A DNA stretch of 64,000 bases from an uncultured delta proteobacterium (GCA_903901335.1 CAIUQR010000057.1:1-64000); one strand, 5' to 3'. Counted from the stretch's first letter, positions 18,777 to 27,336 are shown. Program-made: numbers and translations. The notes: generated by a model from the sequence alone, not told the origin.

Positions 18777-18986
18777 GAATAAAATGCCGGTTTTTCCCCT
18801 CAAAACATTTTCAGGGTTGGATAGTTATTGAGGCAGAGAAATGGGACCGGTAGTATGAACGATCATGTGGCCAAGTCGATTGACCCCGAAAACTTGTGGA
18901 AGGCGCTGCTGAAATGGATCAAGCCGCAGCACTCGACAACAGCAGTCATAGGGGTAGAGGCGGGCTCATTCAAAACTAATATAAAT

Positions 18987-19031
18987 AGTGGTACGACACG
19001 GCTGTCGTCAGTGGTGCGACACGGGTGTCGT
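18987..19031. repeat. Two tandem 22-nt hairpin repeats
   Basis: Units at 18987-19008 and 19010-19031 are identical except for two positions and are separated by one base, a period of 23. Each unit folds: unit one has ACGACA-CGGC-TGTCGT, unit two CGACAC-GG-GTGTCG. Both mismatches fall in or near the stem and loop. This may be a REP-like or mobile-element end structure, or a regulatory RNA element. Confidence 0.6.
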
Positions 19032-19063
19032 ATCTACTATATAAAGGAAGGAGAATATATAAA

Positions 19064-19094
19064 CACCCCCTACCCCCTTCGGGGGGGGAGGGGT
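19064..19094. repeat. C-rich/G-rich hairpin
   Basis: A run of CCCCCTACCCCC (19066-19077) is followed by TTC and then eight G, A and four G (19081-19093), able to form a very stable stem with a three-base loop. It is followed by TAAAAAG, not a T tract, so it is not a normal terminator. It lies 33 bases after the tandem hairpin repeats. Confidence 0.55.
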
Positions 19095-19261
19095 AAAAAG
19101 ATGACATTAAATTATCGTTGGGGTTCAACCTTGACCACAGGATGACGTTTGGAAGTGTGGGTTTGTTTTAATAACCATAGCATTCGAACTCCTGTTCAAA
19201 GCAAAAGTTTGAAAATATCCTTACCCTAAAAAAGAAAAGTTGTACAGAGGTTGTACAAATT

Positions 19262-19307
19262 GCCAAAAAAATAAAAAAGCACTTAACGTGATACACGCTA
19301 AGTGCTT
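19262..19307 (-). terminator. Intrinsic terminator of tRNA-Lys
   Basis: On the minus strand, AAGCACTTAGCGTG pairs with CACGTTAAGTGCTT around a short loop with one internal mismatch, and the stem is followed by TTTTTTATTTTTTT (plus-strand A tracts at 19265-19278). It lies about 10 bases downstream of the tRNA 3' end. Confidence 0.85.
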
Positions 19308-19315
19308 GATTTATT

Positions 19316-19391
19316 TGGTGGGCCGTCCCGGGATCGAACCGGGGACCTGCTGATTAAGAGTCAGATGCTCTACCGATTGAGCTAACGGCCC
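19316..19391 (-). tRNA. tRNA-Lys (anticodon CUU)
   Basis: The minus strand gives a complete 76-nt cloverleaf: acceptor GGGCCGT pairing with ACGGCCC, D-arm with AGCTCAATCGGTAGAGC, anticodon loop CTCTTAA with CTT at positions 34-36 (reads AAG, lysine), a variable region AGGTC, and T-arm CCCGGTTCGATCCCGGG. The 3' CCA is encoded. The outermost anticodon-stem pair (27-43) is U-C, a mismatch. A strong terminator follows directly. Decayed mobile sequence abuts its 3' side, as is common at tRNA attachment sites, but no direct-repeat copy of the tRNA end was found. Confidence 0.96.
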
Positions 19392-19499
19392 AGCTCTTTG
19401 GCATTGGCTGTGCCCTCTATAGCATAGACGGGCCGATCAGTCAAGCCGGAACAACATAGTCCTCTCCGATAAGAGAAGAACGAATTTTTCTCCCTACGC

Positions 19500-21767
19500 C
19501 TATCGGTAATACAGGTTCGGGCTGCCCATAGTTAAGAGGGATTTATGGAGGTTGCGCCGGAACTCCCGGCGATCCCAGATCCCCTGGATATGCCCCCGTT
19601 TCAGCGCGTTTCTGGCCGAATGGTAATCCGGCGGGATATCGACGCCGGTCGTTTCCCGGATGACCCTGGGGCCTGCGAATCCGACCCGGCTGGAGCGGAT
19701 CGCGAACTGGTAGGGCGAGCAACCCAGGAAAGACGCGACCGGTCCGGCATAGGAGTTATTATCATAGACGACAATATAGAGGCCTCCGGCGTCGATATAT
19801 TCCCGGACGGCCATCGTGCACTTCGGCATCTGGGTGACCCCAAGGGTCCCCTCCTGGATCCGGATGCCGCCGGTGGTATGGATATAGGCGAGCAGCGGGC
19901 GTTTCTTGCGTTTGGCCAGCGCACAGGCCCGGACGAATTTCTCTCCCTCGGCGGAGCCGACGGTGCCATTCCGGAAATCCGAATAGAGCATGGCCACCAC
20001 GATCTGGATTCCGTCGATCTCGGCGGTAAAGGTCATATTGCCGGAATTTTTACCGGTTTTATCTTTGGACTGCTGCAGCCGTTCGTCAAAACCGGTATAC
20101 TTCAACGGGTTGTACGATGATATCCTGGTGTTGAAAAATCTGATCGAACCGGGATCAAAGAGATTTTCCAGATACCACTGGTATTCGAGCGGAAAGTGAT
20201 GGCCGCAGGTCTCGCAGACCCCGGAGAACTCGCCGTACAGATCGGGAACCCAGAGATCCTTGCAGCCGTATTTCTCGGCATTCGGGCAGGTGACCGTCCG
20301 GTCCTCGTTGGCCAAGGGGCTTGTATAGGTGTCTGTCAGCTCCAGCGGATCGGCGCGTTTTGCACCGGCCAGGGCGCCCTCGGCGTAGACCATCTGCCGG
20401 GTCGGTTTCTTTTTGCTCTTCTTATCCAGGAAATCGGCGATGGCGGAAATCGGTTCGGTGATCCGCTTCAGGATGACGGAACCCTCGCCGGAGACATCCT
20501 TGATGACCTTATGGACCTGCCGTTTGTGGTTTTTCAGGACATCGTAGCGGATGTTATAGTAGAGTCGTTCGGCCTTTTCTTTGAGCAGCCTGGGAAAATC
20601 TATCATCGGGTTCGTTTTGCTGGTGAACCCCTGGGTAGCCATGCCCAGATACTTCTTCGAACGATCGGCGAGCAGACGCCGGATCTCTTTGGAATTCAGA
20701 TCCCACGGGATTTCCACCTGGAGTTCATGGTCCTCGCTTTTGGCCTTTTTGCGCCGGAATTCCCAGGTCCTGAGGGCCCGAAAACTCTTGGTGGACAGGA
20801 CGACCTTGTCGGTGGCGGAGAGCATTTCGGAACGGATCCGGGCGAAAAAGGCGAAATCGTCTCTCCGGGCGCCCAGGGGCGGTTCCTGGATAATCCGGTC
20901 GATGGTGCCGAGTTGAAGATTGTCTACCGCGGTCAGTTTCAACCTCTCGGCGCAGACCTCGATCAGCTCCTTCGGCACCTTGGCGCCTTCCTTGACCCGG
21001 CCCTCAATGGCCGCCGCCCCCTCGGGTGAGATGACCGAGTAGTATCCATGGGTGACCATCATCCGGTAATCCGATAATCCCACAGCCTCGGCGCCGCCGG
21101 AGCCGCCCTCGGAGATCATTGAGATCATCGGTACCCGCAGCTTAGTCATCGCATAAATATTACGGGCGATCTGCTGGGCTGCGCCCGGGTATTCCTCCAC
21201 CGGATAGGAGCCGGGGGTGAAGATATAGAAGTGGATCGGGATACCCTCGGTCTCCGCAACCTTCATATAACGGAGGGCCTTCTCATTGCCCTCGGGCCGG
21301 CAGGAGCCGCCGTTTCTGAATTCCTCCCCATGGCCCTTCTCCTGCCCGATGACCATGACCGAGGCGGTATAGGGCTTGTTCCTGATCCGCCGGACAATGG
21401 TGGCCTTGGCGCAGATCATGGCCGGATCGATATTGGCGTCCGCCTCGCCGCCCAGCTCCGTATAATCCTCGTAGACATTCTCCAGGATATCCTTCAGGCT
21501 GAAACGCTGGGAGCTGCGGACGATCCGGACCCTCTCCATCGGGGTCAGCTGTTCTTCCGCCCGTTCTTCCAGGAAACTGATCGAATCGTCCAGTTTGCCG
21601 ATCTCGCCCGCCAACTGGTCTTCGGTGTGGTCATAGATGGTTTGTTTCAGCCGGTTGCAGGTCTCTTTGAAGCCGTCCAGATTTCCCCAGTTGGAGAAAT
21701 CCTTGAGCTGGATCAGGTAGTTGATCCGTTCTTCAATCTTTAAGAGCTTTTTTAGTTGTTCTTTCAT
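19500..21767 (-). CDS. Fused acetyl-CoA carboxylase carboxyltransferase (alpha then beta)
   Basis: A 755-residue protein that joins both carboxyltransferase subunits, which are separate in E. coli. The N-terminal half (about 1-330) is AccA-like: an N-terminal helical segment, then VMVIGQEKGH and the glycine-rich ISEGGSGGAEAVG that binds the acyl-CoA/biotin site. The C-terminal half (about 490-755) is AccD-like, with a four-cysteine zinc ribbon (CPNAEKYGC ... CETCGHH) and a second glycine-rich block HTTGGIRIQEG. About 150 residues of charged linker lie between. It transfers CO2 from carboxybiotin to acetyl-CoA, making malonyl-CoA for fatty acids. It lies directly after the biotin carboxylase gene (34-base gap), so the two form an operon; no biotin carrier protein gene is near. 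A pyruvate- or other-acyl-CoA specificity cannot be excluded. Confidence 0.9.
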   Translation of the reverse strand: MKEQLKKLLKIEERINYLIQLKDFSNWGNLDGFKETCNRLKQTIYDHTEDQLAGEIGKLDDSISFLEERAEEQLTPMERVRIVRSSQRFSLKDILENVYEDYTELGGEADANIDPAMICAKATIVRRIRNKPYTASVMVIGQEKGHGEEFRNGGSCRPEGNEKALRYMKVAETEGIPIHFYIFTPGSYPVEEYPGAAQQIARNIYAMTKLRVPMISMISEGGSGGAEAVGLSDYRMMVTHGYYSVISPEGAAAIEGRVKEGAKVPKELIEVCAERLKLTAVDNLQLGTIDRIIQEPPLGARRDDFAFFARIRSEMLSATDKVVLSTKSFRALRTWEFRRKKAKSEDHELQVEIPWDLNSKEIRRLLADRSKKYLGMATQGFTSKTNPMIDFPRLLKEKAERLYYNIRYDVLKNHKRQVHKVIKDVSGEGSVILKRITEPISAIADFLDKKSKKKPTRQMVYAEGALAGAKRADPLELTDTYTSPLANEDRTVTCPNAEKYGCKDLWVPDLYGEFSGVCETCGHHFPLEYQWYLENLFDPGSIRFFNTRISSYNPLKYTGFDERLQQSKDKTGKNSGNMTFTAEIDGIQIVVAMLYSDFRNGTVGSAEGEKFVRACALAKRKKRPLLAYIHTTGGIRIQEGTLGVTQMPKCTMAVREYIDAGGLYIVVYDNNSYAGPVASFLGCSPYQFAIRSSRVGFAGPRVIRETTGVDIPPDYHSARNALKRGHIQGIWDRREFRRNLHKSLLTMGSPNLYYR

Positions 21768-21801
21768 AGTGAGAGTGTTTCGTCCACGGCGGTTGGGAGG
21801 A

Positions 21802-23205
21802 TCAGAATGCCAGCAGGCGATCCAGGTTGTTTTTCAGATAAGTCAGATTGGTGACAATCGGGCGGCTGCCTGCGTCGTGGCCCTGGATGACGATTTCATC
21901 GATAAAGCGGGCCGCCCGCTGCTTCGCCTCGTCCATGGAATCTCCCCAGACGAGCGCCAGGGCCAGGTTCGGATCGTAGTCGCTGGGGATCGGATAGGGC
22001 CGGTCCGAGGGAACATGGGTGTAGACCGCCGACCAGTCATAACGGGGGATCGTGAACGTGGTGATAGTACCGATCCAGGGAGCGAACCCGCGTCTGGGGT
22101 CTTCAGCGACGATCCGCAGCTCGATTGCCGCACCCTGGAAGGTGATGGCCTTCTGTTTGTAGCCGATCTTCTCGCCTAGGGCCAGCCGGATCTGTTCGCG
22201 GATCAGGTTCGGATGTTTGCCGTGCAGGTAGCTGATCCGGGCCGAGACGTCGTTTTCAACCTGAATCCGGGTGTTTACTTCCAGGAGATAAGGTTCGCCC
22301 GAGCGGGTGACGATCCATTCCCAGGTCCCGACGTTATCATAATTGACATGATTTGCCAGTTTCAACGAGTATTCGACGATCTTCTCCAGGACCTTCTGCT
22401 CGTCGAAGTCGTAGGCGAAGCAGGAGCTGTGGAAGCCCGGCGCCGCCTCGACCCGTTTCTGACGGCCGGTGGACTGGATCGTGCAGTTCCGGGAATTAAA
22501 ATGGATGCGTTCGCCATGCCGGGAACAGACCAGCTGGACCTCCAGGTGGTTATAATCGCGCAGGCACTGTTCGATCAGGACGCCGCCGTCGCCGAACTGG
22601 CGTTTGGCGTAATTCTGCACCTGACGGTAGATCCGGCGGAACTGCTCGATTTCCTTGACCTCTTCAATGCCCATGCCCCCGCCGCCGGCCGCCGCCTTCA
22701 CGAGGATCGACGGGTCGGAGATCCCCTGGTTGATCTGGTTTTCCAGGAGGCCCGCGGCTATCTCTTCCGCCTCCATTTCGTTGTAGATCGGGGCATCGGT
22801 GCCGGGGATGGTCGGGATGCCGAGGGAATTGGCGACCCTTTTGGTATTGATCTTATCACCAAGGTCCCTGATGACCTCCCAGTTCGGGCCGATGAAGGTC
22901 AGCGCCCGGTCGCGGACCGTTACGCGTCTGGCAAAACGGTAATCTTCCGAGAAAAAGCCGTAACCGGGGTGGATGGCCGTGCAGTGGGTGTGGTCGGCAA
23001 CCGACAGGATATCATTGGGGTCGGTATAACTGGTGATCCGCCAGGCATTCTGGCCCTCGCCGCTGGTGATGTTGCGCCGGACATGTTCCGAGTCCCGGTC
23101 GGGCTCTGTGTAGACCACGGCATACTCAAGGCCGAGATCTTTGCATGCATCCATGATCCGAATCGCAATTTCACCCCGATTCGCAATGAGAACCTTTCCG
23201 TCCAA
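21802..23205 (-). CDS. accC: Biotin carboxylase subunit
   Basis: A 467-residue ATP-grasp biotin carboxylase that makes carboxybiotin from bicarbonate and ATP. The N-terminal domain starts KVLIANRGEIAIRI, the ATP-grasp glycine loop is KAAAGGGGMGIEEV (about 170-183), and the catalytic region LEVNTRIQVENDVS (normally EMNTRLQVEH) is present near 290-305. The final His of the usual NxRxQVEH motif is Asn here (QVEN). There is no C-terminal biotinyl domain, so a separate biotin carrier protein must be encoded elsewhere. The start is an unusual TTG with GAGGGA 6 bases upstream; no ATG suits the N-terminal motif. It is first in an operon with the fused carboxyltransferase gene downstream. Confidence 0.9.
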   Translation of the reverse strand: MDGKVLIANRGEIAIRIMDACKDLGLEYAVVYTEPDRDSEHVRRNITSGEGQNAWRITSYTDPNDILSVADHTHCTAIHPGYGFFSEDYRFARRVTVRDRALTFIGPNWEVIRDLGDKINTKRVANSLGIPTIPGTDAPIYNEMEAEEIAAGLLENQINQGISDPSILVKAAAGGGGMGIEEVKEIEQFRRIYRQVQNYAKRQFGDGGVLIEQCLRDYNHLEVQLVCSRHGERIHFNSRNCTIQSTGRQKRVEAAPGFHSSCFAYDFDEQKVLEKIVEYSLKLANHVNYDNVGTWEWIVTRSGEPYLLEVNTRIQVENDVSARISYLHGKHPNLIREQIRLALGEKIGYKQKAITFQGAAIELRIVAEDPRRGFAPWIGTITTFTIPRYDWSAVYTHVPSDRPYPIPSDYDPNLALALVWGDSMDEAKQRAARFIDEIVIQGHDAGSRPIVTNLTYLKNNLDRLLAF

Positions 23206-23626
23206 GCTATTCCCTCGCTGGTAATTTTCTCTTCAGGCAACTTTGAAAAACCTTTTCATAGTTGCCTTCATTTCCGATGATTCTTCCGGACCGATACACC
23301 ACACAAGATGATACCGGAACGACTCTTAAATCCTCCTACTATAGTCATACCGTCGTTATTAGCAAAGCAAAATAATTTTCCGATTTGTAATTGCCGGTTT
23401 TTATGGTAGAACTTGCACGAGGACAGGATGGTTCCACAGCCCGCAGTCATGGGCAGGGCCCGGGCGAGGTGTTCAGGGTCCTTGCAATTTCCGGCAGGTA
23501 TCCTTAAATTTTCAACTCCCGGCAGGTTCCGGTTCCAAGTCGAGAGACAGGGGGGCCGTATCGTGGGCCCGCCGTGCAGGCGAAATCGCTGATTTTTTGA
23601 AATCCAATAACGATCTTACAGCAAGA
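23206..23626. other. Divergent promoter region between accC and CorC-like gene
   Basis: About 400 bases between two divergent genes, with GC-rich ends and an AT-rich centre near 23330-23400. It must contain both promoters; I see no motif clear enough to place them. A short minus-strand frame and others in it show no protein features. Confidence 0.4.
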
Positions 23627-24517
23627 ATGAATACAGAAGACGAAAACATACCCGGAGCGCCCGGACCGGCGGCGAAAAAAGGGATCGTGCGGCGGATCAT
23701 GGACCTGCTGTCACTGGACCGGTCACCGGAAACCACCGAGGCACTGGAGCTTGAAATTCAGGAACTCCTGGAGGAAGGGGAAGAGCATGGGTTGATCTCC
23801 AGCCTCGAAGAGAAGATGATCAATTCGATCTTCGACTTTCGGGATACGCTGGCAGCCGAGATCATGACTCCGGCAGCCGAGATTGTCAGCTTCGAGGTGT
23901 CCGTGAGCGTTGGTGCCCTGGTTACGGCAGTGATTGAAGAGGGCTTTACCCGGATGCCGATTTACCGGGGCAACCCGGACGGGATTATCGGTATCCTCCA
24001 TGTCAAGGATCTGCTGAAGATCTGCGCCCAGCCTGCAGGAGGCGTCTTTGCCCTGGAGGACCACCTGAAGCCGGCCTATTTTATCACGGAGAACAAACCG
24101 GTGGTTGAACTCCTGAAGGGGTTTAAAAAGCGGAAGACCCATATGGCCCTGGTCACCGATGAATTCGGCACGGTCCGGGGGCTGATCACCCTCGAGGATG
24201 TTATCGAAGAGATCGTCGGTGAGATCGATGATGAATACGATACCGAACGGGACAGCGTCGAAGAAATAAGCGAGAACACGGTTGTTGTCCATGCCCGGGT
24301 CGATGTCGAGGAGGTCGAGGAGCGCTTTCATGTCGCCCTGCCGGAAGGACCCTATGAATCCATCGGCGGCCTGGTGATCCATACCCTCGGCCGTCTGGCT
24401 GTGGCCGGTGACACGATCGAGATCGGCAATCTTCAATTTGTGGTGAAGGGGGCGAGCAAGCGGCATATTAAGATGGTCGAGATTACCCGTCTGCCGGGAG
24501 AGGAAAAACAAGGATGA
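23627..24517 (+). CDS. CorC/HlyC-family protein with paired CBS domains
   Basis: A 296-residue soluble protein of the CorC type, linked in enterobacteria with magnesium/cobalt efflux, though the biochemical role is unsettled. A variable N-terminal 60 residues precede two CBS domains, which bind adenine nucleotides: EIMTPAAEIVSFEV to HVKDLLKI (about 75-150) and YFITENKPVVELLK to LEDVIEEIVGEIDDEYD (about 155-225). The CorC_HlyC C-terminal domain follows (about 235-290). The membrane DUF21 part of the larger family is absent. I chose ATG 23627; a TTG ten codons earlier is an alternative, and neither has a clear ribosome-binding site. Its stop overlaps the start of lnt by four bases (ATGA), a conserved gene pair in many proteobacteria. 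Confidence 0.9.
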   Translation: MNTEDENIPGAPGPAAKKGIVRRIMDLLSLDRSPETTEALELEIQELLEEGEEHGLISSLEEKMINSIFDFRDTLAAEIMTPAAEIVSFEVSVSVGALVTAVIEEGFTRMPIYRGNPDGIIGILHVKDLLKICAQPAGGVFALEDHLKPAYFITENKPVVELLKGFKKRKTHMALVTDEFGTVRGLITLEDVIEEIVGEIDDEYDTERDSVEEISENTVVVHARVDVEEVEERFHVALPEGPYESIGGLVIHTLGRLAVAGDTIEIGNLQFVVKGASKRHIKMVEITRLPGEEKQG

Positions 24518-26064
24518 CGAGACTCTCCGTAAGGCGGTTGGTCCTGCCGGCGCTTCTTTCAGGCGGCCTTTTATGCCTAGGTCTGCCCGGCAGTGGCGGG
24601 CTGTGGCCCTTGCTCTTCGTCGCCCTTGTTCCGCTTCTGGTGGCGATCCGGAGGGCAGATCCTGCCCAGGCGGCTTGGTGCGGCCTCCTCACCGGTCTTG
24701 TCCATTTTCTGTCCCTTCTCTACTGGCTTGTGATTGTCATGGGCCGGTATGGGAAGCTGCCCTGGTATATTTCCTTTACTACGCTGGTTCTTCTGGCCCT
24801 GGTGTTGAGTCTTTTTGTGGTTGTTTTTACACTTTCCGCCCGCCGGCTCCTGGCAGAATCGACTTCCTTGGTCGCCCTCTGGGCCCTGCCCTGCCTCTGG
24901 GTCGGCCTTGACTGGATCCGTTCCTTTCTGTTTACAGGTTTTCCGTGGATGGATCTCGGCTATGGCCTGTGGAATGTTCCCGGGATTATTCAGGTTGCCG
25001 ATATAACTGGGCATTACGGGATTACGTTTCTTCTGGTGCTGACCAATACCCTGGTGGCGCTTTTTCTGACAGACAGGGTGCCAACGGCCCGGTTGTTGGT
25101 CCTGGCCCCGGTTGTCCTGCTGTTGTGCAGCGTGGCGGGGTATTCCGTCTGGCGCTGGCAGTCTCTGGAGAGATGGATGAAGACGGCCGAGACTATGCCT
25201 GTCGGGGTGGTTCAGGGCAATATCGACCAGGACAAGAAATGGGTGCCCGAGGATCAGGAAGAGACGGTAATGACCTATATCGGCCAGACGGTGTCGCTTT
25301 TCAGCGGGAAAAAGCCGGCCCTGGTCGTCTGGCCGGAAACGGCCCTGCCTTTTTTTCCCGAAGGCCACCCATTGATGACGCCGCTCCGTTTCCTGACAAC
25401 GAAGAACGACATAGCCCTGCTCACCGGGGCGCCGTGGTATACGGTTGTTGACCGGAAGGAAAAAAAATTCCGCTACTACAACAGCGCTCTGCTGATCGCT
25501 ACGGACGGAAACTTCGGCGGCCGATACTCCAAGACCCATCTGGTGCCGTTCGGCGAGTATGTGCCGTTGAAAAAATACCTGCCGTTCATAGCACCGATTG
25601 TGCAGACGGTCGGAGATTTTACGCCGGGAACGATTGAAAACCCGATCATTTACCTGCAGGCGAAGATCGGCGTGCTGCTCTGTTATGAAAGCATCTTCCC
25701 CGATATTGCCGAAAAATGGGTGCAGGCAGGGGCAAATATCCTGATTAATTTGACCAATGACGCCTGGTATGGTAGATCCAGTGCCCCTGAGCAGAGTTTC
25801 GCGATGACGGTCTTCCGCGCCGTCGAGACCAGGCGGAGCGTGGTCCGTGCCGCCAATACCGGGATCTCCGGTTTTATCGATCCGCTGGGACGGGTCCGGA
25901 TGCGGTCGGAAATCTTCGTGCCGTGGCAGGCCGTAGACGATGTCCTCCTGAACGAGAAGGTGCCGTTCGTTGTCCGGTATGGGCATCTGTTTGCGCCGGT
26001 ATGTTGTTTCCTCGGGTTCGGTCTGTTCTTCTGCCGGGTAGTGCGGCGACGGATGGGCGGCTGA
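24514..26064 (+). CDS. lnt: Apolipoprotein N-acyltransferase
   Basis: A 516-residue inner-membrane enzyme that adds the third acyl chain to the N-terminal cysteine of lipoproteins, needed for their sorting to the outer membrane. Several membrane helices fill the first ~190 residues, then a carbon-nitrogen hydrolase domain faces the periplasm. The catalytic triad is complete: E275 (VVWPETALP), K340 (YSKTHLVPFGEY) and C390 (GVLLCYES). A last membrane helix is near 485-505. It overlaps the corC-like gene by four bases and is probably translated with it. Its presence supports a diderm, Gram-negative host, and a LemA-type lipoprotein with an LSGC lipobox lies downstream at 38280. Confidence 0.95.
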   Translation: MTRLSVRRLVLPALLSGGLLCLGLPGSGGLWPLLFVALVPLLVAIRRADPAQAAWCGLLTGLVHFLSLLYWLVIVMGRYGKLPWYISFTTLVLLALVLSLFVVVFTLSARRLLAESTSLVALWALPCLWVGLDWIRSFLFTGFPWMDLGYGLWNVPGIIQVADITGHYGITFLLVLTNTLVALFLTDRVPTARLLVLAPVVLLLCSVAGYSVWRWQSLERWMKTAETMPVGVVQGNIDQDKKWVPEDQEETVMTYIGQTVSLFSGKKPALVVWPETALPFFPEGHPLMTPLRFLTTKNDIALLTGAPWYTVVDRKEKKFRYYNSALLIATDGNFGGRYSKTHLVPFGEYVPLKKYLPFIAPIVQTVGDFTPGTIENPIIYLQAKIGVLLCYESIFPDIAEKWVQAGANILINLTNDAWYGRSSAPEQSFAMTVFRAVETRRSVVRAANTGISGFIDPLGRVRMRSEIFVPWQAVDDVLLNEKVPFVVRYGHLFAPVCCFLGFGLFFCRVVRRRMGG

Positions 26065-26160
26065 CCTTTGAACGATATTGCAGGAGAACCCTGACCATCG
26101 GGAATGAAAATTCACAGTTAACGGATCCGGAAAAACCCGTTATAATAACAAGATGAAAAA

Positions 26161-26193
26161 TGAGATCCCTGCGGACCTGGCCGTGGGATCTCA
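26161..26193. repeat. Hairpin in the prfB leader
   Basis: TGAGATCCC (26161-26169) and GGGATCTCA (26185-26193) form a perfect 9-bp stem with a 15-base loop, 26 bases upstream of the prfB start. On the plus strand it is followed by AAAAAACG; on the minus strand by TTTTTCATC, so it could terminate antisense transcription, or act in the prfB leader. Confidence 0.5.
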
Positions 26194-26219
26194 AAAAACG
26201 AAAAGCAGTGAGGATTGTA

Positions 26220-27336
26220 ATGTCGACAGATACCGGCTCAGCCGTTTCCAAGCAGAAATTGCAGGATCTAAAAAACAGAATGCTGGCCCTGAAGGAGCAT
26301 CTTTGACTTAGACAGGAAAAAAGACGAGCTTGAGCGCCTGGAGCGGCAGACACTGGCCCCGGAATTCTGGAACGATGGGGACAGGGCCAAGAAGGTGCAG
26401 AAGGAACACGGCATGCTCCAGGACATCATTGTCACCTGGGAGGGCAAATGGTCGGAGCTGGAAGAGACCGACCTCCTGCTGGACATGGCCGTCGAGGAAA
26501 ACGACGCCGATACCGAACATGAGGTCGCTGCAAGTCTGCCGGGGCTGGAAGAACACATAGCCAAGGCCGAGCTGGAGTGTATGTTCAGTGGCGAGCATGA
26601 TGCCAATAACGCCATCATCGCCATCCATGCCGGGGCCGGCGGCACCGAGGCCCAGGACTGGGTCGGGATCCTGTTGCGCATGTACCTGCGCTGGGCCGAG
26701 GAAAAGAGGTTCAAGGCGGATATCGTCGATATCCTGCCCGGGGATGAGGCCGGGACCAAGAGCGTAACCATCATGATCAAGGGTCATTACGCCTACGGTT
26801 ACCTCCGCTCCGAGCTGGGCATTCACCGCCTGGTCCGGATATCGCCCTACGATGCGAGCGGCAGGCGCCATACCTCCTTTGCCTCGGTAATGGTCATGCC
26901 GGAGCTGGATGATACCATTGAGGTCGATATCAACGATAAAGACCTGCGAATCGACACCTTCCGGTCCAGCGGCGCCGGCGGCCAGCATGTCAACAAGACC
27001 GACTCGGCAATCCGGATCACCCATCTTCCCACCGGTATTGTCGTCCAATGCCAGAACGAGCGCTCACAGCACAGCAATAAGGATACGGCGATGAAGATGC
27101 TGACCTCGCGGCTCTACAAGCTGGAAAAAGAGCGGAAGGCCGAGGTTAATGAGGAACTGGGCGGCGATAAGAAAGAAATCGCCTGGGGCAGCCAGATCCG
27201 TTCCTATGTGCTGCAGCCGTACAGGCTGATCAAGGATCACCGTACCGATCAGGAAATAGGCAATGTGGACGCCGTCCTCGACGGCAATCTGGATCCGTTT
27301 ATCAAGGCCTATCTGCTCTGGGCCAACAGGCCCTGA
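26220..27336 (+). CDS. prfB: Peptide chain release factor 2, with programmed +1 frameshift
   Basis: The gene is split over two frames. Frame one starts at ATG 26220 (GTGAGGA ribosome-binding site 6 bases upstream) and runs 28 codons to CTT-TGA at 26301-26306. A +1 shift that skips T26304 continues with GAC and reads to the stop at 27336, giving 371 residues, close to the family norm of about 365. Release factor 2 recognises UGA and UAA; low levels of the factor let the ribosome pause at the UGA and shift, so the gene controls itself. The GGQ motif (253-255, in SSGAGGQHVN) that triggers peptide release is intact. The codon-recognition tripeptide is SPY (208-210), where RF2 usually has SPF. Confidence 0.95.
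26292..26307 (+). promoter_or_regulatory. RF2 programmed frameshift site
   Basis: The slippery site CTTTGAC (26301-26307) places the in-frame UGA after CUU, exactly as in most bacterial prfB genes. An internal Shine-Dalgarno-like AAGGAG (26292-26297) lies three bases upstream, the usual stimulator of the +1 shift. Confidence 0.95.

Larger units (their letters stand above)
18780..19315. other. Gene-poor, hairpin-rich region upstream of tRNA-Lys terminator
   Basis: Between the pseudogene and tRNA-Lys I find no supported gene. A plus-strand frame from ATG 18855 (MNDHVAKSIDPENLWKALLK) starts in a protein-like manner but runs into repeat hairpins and low-complexity G/C, so it is probably the 5' piece of a broken gene. 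The region holds two tandem hairpin units (18987-19031), a long C/G hairpin (19064-19094) and the tRNA terminator. Sequence TATAAAGGAAGGAG before 19055 resembles a ribosome-binding site without a good gene behind it. Confidence 0.45.

Noticed and set aside
18383-18782. Plus-strand frames of 131 and 73 codons
   Set aside because: They lie antisense to a minus-strand sequence with clear family-like residues and lack features of their own.
18828-19145. Plus-strand frame of 105 codons
   Set aside because: Only its first ~30 codons look protein-like; the rest translates hairpin repeats and a C/G run. Recorded as a broken frame within the gap description.
20196-23280. Long plus-strand frames across the carboxyltransferase and biotin carboxylase genes
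   Set aside because: They are antisense shadows of two well-supported GC-rich genes and have low-complexity Asp/Gly/Leu composition without motifs.
24577-26115. Very long open frame on the minus strand across lnt
   Set aside because: It mirrors the codon positions of the well-supported lnt gene on the plus strand, has a Gln/His/Arg/Pro-rich non-protein composition and no domain.
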